From: Dehalococcoidia bacterium
GTDB taxonomy: Bacteria > Chloroflexota > Dehalococcoidia > Lucifugimonadales > UBA1123
Direction of reading: 5' to 3'
Assembly: GCA_021295915.1 (NCBI GenBank)
Contig: JAGWBK010000006.1
Span: forward strand, 1,575-65,574
Length of the DNA: 64,000 nucleotides
Shown here: positions 62,909 to 64,000 of the stretch, in pieces
Layout of the letters: every line of letters starts with the position of its first letter
How positions within the stretch are numbered: position 1 is the stretch's first letter
Notes under the pieces: generated by a model
What the model saw: the letters and a program-made list of their open reading frames with translations, nothing else
Told to the model about the DNA's origin: nothing
The model's database searches: none
Made by a program: the position numbers and the translations under genes

Positions 62909-64000
62909 ATGATAGAAATCGCCCGCATTATCGGTATCGCGCTCCGCCACAAGTGGAGGCTCATTGGGGCCTACACAAGCATGGTAGGAGCGCTTATTTC
63001 GTTCGTGCTGATGCCCAGGTACATGGGGCAGGCTGTGGACGAAGTAAAAGAGATGTTCGAGTCCGGCACCTTTACCCAGGATGGCATCGTGACGATCGTC
63101 CTGATCATCCTGGGGCTGAGTGCCATCAGGGGAGTGCTGTCATTCTTCCAGACATACCTGGGAGAGGCTCTATCCCAGATGGTCTCCTACGACATCAGGA
63201 ACTCAATGTACAACCACGTGCAGCACATGAGTTTCGGGTTTCATGACAGGTATCACACCGGCGCCCTCATGTCTCGGGCGATCACGGACGTCGAAAACAT
63301 CCGCATGTTCATCAACATGGGGTTGGTGCGGACACCGTATTTCCTAGCCCTGTTCGTCGTCGTAGGCGCAATCCTGTTCATAAAGGACTGGCGGCTGGGA
63401 CTGATTAGCGCCAGCTTCATGCCGGTAGTGATGATCTACTCCGCGATGATCAGGTTGAAGATGCGCAACATCTGGCTCATCGTCCAGGAAAAGATGGCCG
63501 AAATGAGCACGGTCCTCCAGGAGAACTTCACTGGAATCCGCGTCGTAAAGGCTTTCGCCGCAGAGTCACACGAAGAGTCTAAGTTCGAACGTCGCAACCA
63601 GGAAGTAGCCGAACACTACATCGAAGCAGAGAAGATGCGTGCTTCCAGCACGTCCTTCATGCTCTTCACCTTCTTGTTGGCAATGGGACTCATTCTCTTC
63701 TTTGGTGGAAGGCGCGTCATCGGCGGGGAAATGACAGTAGGCGAGCTCGCTGAGTTCATCTTCTACCTCCAGATGCTGCAGATGCCGGTCCGCATGGCCG
63801 GATGGCTCGTCAACTCCTACGCACGCGCCGCTTCTGCAGGCCAGCGACTTTTCGAGATCCTGGACGCCAAGTCACCTGTCCAGGAAGAGGAAAACGCCCG
63901 CGAGTTGCGCCGGCCTCGCGGTCGGGTCAGATTCCACAACGTTACCTTCAGCTACGATCACACCAGGCGCGTCCTGAGAGGGGTGAACCTGGATGCACAA
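62909..64000 (+). CDS. ABC exporter, fused permease-ATPase (cut by window edge)
   Basis: The first 364 residues of a half-size ABC exporter (MsbA/LmrA-like) run off the end of the window. Membrane helices start at about residue 18. The segment NSMYNHVQHMSFGFHDRYHT (about 95-114), TGALMSRAITDVENIR, QENFTGIRVVKAFAAE (about 209-224) and AGQRLFEILDAKSPV (about 310-324) are family hallmarks. The beginning of the ATPase domain (VRFHNVTFSYDHTRRVLRGV) lies at the end; Walker A is outside. The ATG at 62909 lies 222 bases after the MacB-type permease, so it could be a separate transcript. Confidence 0.92.
   Translation, partial: MIEIARIIGIALRHKWRLIGAYTSMVGALISFVLMPRYMGQAVDEVKEMFESGTFTQDGIVTIVLIILGLSAIRGVLSFFQTYLGEALSQMVSYDIRNSMYNHVQHMSFGFHDRYHTGALMSRAITDVENIRMFINMGLVRTPYFLALFVVVGAILFIKDWRLGLISASFMPVVMIYSAMIRLKMRNIWLIVQEKMAEMSTVLQENFTGIRVVKAFAAESHEESKFERRNQEVAEHYIEAEKMRASSTSFMLFTFLLAMGLILFFGGRRVIGGEMTVGELAEFIFYLQMLQMPVRMAGWLVNSYARAASAGQRLFEILDAKSPVQEEENARELRRPRGRVRFHNVTFSYDHTRRVLRGVNLDAQ

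Overview
The window looks like a chromosomal segment of a Chloroflexota bacterium, probably of the SAR202/Dehalococcoidia type. This is an inference from gene content: RNase J, a T-box-controlled branched-chain amino acid operon, a fused accD-accA, two luciferase-like flavin-dependent oxidoreductases, an enolase-superfamily dehydratase and an RraA-like aldolase. Expansions of flavin-dependent monooxygenases and enolases are a known SAR202 trait. No rRNA, tRNA, CRISPR array, prophage or transposase was seen.

Layout. 0-2 kb (minus): speD and an ACL5-like aminopropyltransferase, then the start of a UvrD/PcrA helicase cut by the window edge. 2.3-10.7 kb (plus): VTT membrane protein, family-4 uracil-DNA glycosylase, RNase J, FtsK, fused acetyl-CoA carboxyltransferase, upp. 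10.7-18.4 kb (minus): ilvB-ilvN-ilvC-leuA-leuC-leuD behind a T-box leader whose specifier reads CTC (Leu). 18.4-22.2 kb (minus): a small GatC/AtzG-like protein, amidase, S51 peptidase and D-aminoacylase-like hydrolase. 22.3-24.1 kb (plus): aroE and thyX. 24.2-35.0 kb (plus): an accessory catabolic stretch with two luciferase-like oxidoreductases, an esterase, a decayed AI-2E-family transporter, FAH hydrolase, phosphotriesterase-like hydrolase, VOC protein, NHL propeller, PfkB kinase, zinc ribbon, SDR and enolase-superfamily dehydratase. 35.0-42.1 kb (minus): a tightly packed ten-gene operon from one clear promoter. It encodes a cytochrome-c-like protein without a heme site, OsmC, RraA-like aldolase, D-2-hydroxyacid dehydrogenase, cupin, a three-gene cobalt-type nitrile hydratase/thiocyanate hydrolase, a ThDP enzyme and NhaA. 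42.3-49.7 kb (plus): a beta-hydroxyacid dehydrogenase, then dgt, two hypotheticals, dnaG, rpoD and a DUF362 protein. 49.7-56.3 kb (minus): HtrA-like lipoprotein protease, YihY, alpha/beta hydrolase, AlkA, QueA and an MFS transporter. 56.6-64 kb (plus): ECF-type sigma factor, DUF5667 protein, an 823-residue HlyD-like adaptor, MacB-type ATPase and permease, and a truncated ABC exporter.

How the genes work together. Two stretches look like dedicated catabolism. The 30-35 kb genes could form a sugar-acid oxidation module: dehydrogenase, dehydratase and 2-keto-3-deoxy-sugar kinase, perhaps with the FAH enzyme further upstream. The 35-42 kb operon joins a split-beta nitrile hydratase-like enzyme to enzymes that handle 2-hydroxy and 2-oxo acids. 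That operon is the best candidate for a poorly described system. The leucine T-box would couple the whole ilv-leu operon to tRNA-Leu charging. The 56.6-62.7 kb block looks like a sigma-controlled MacAB-like export system.
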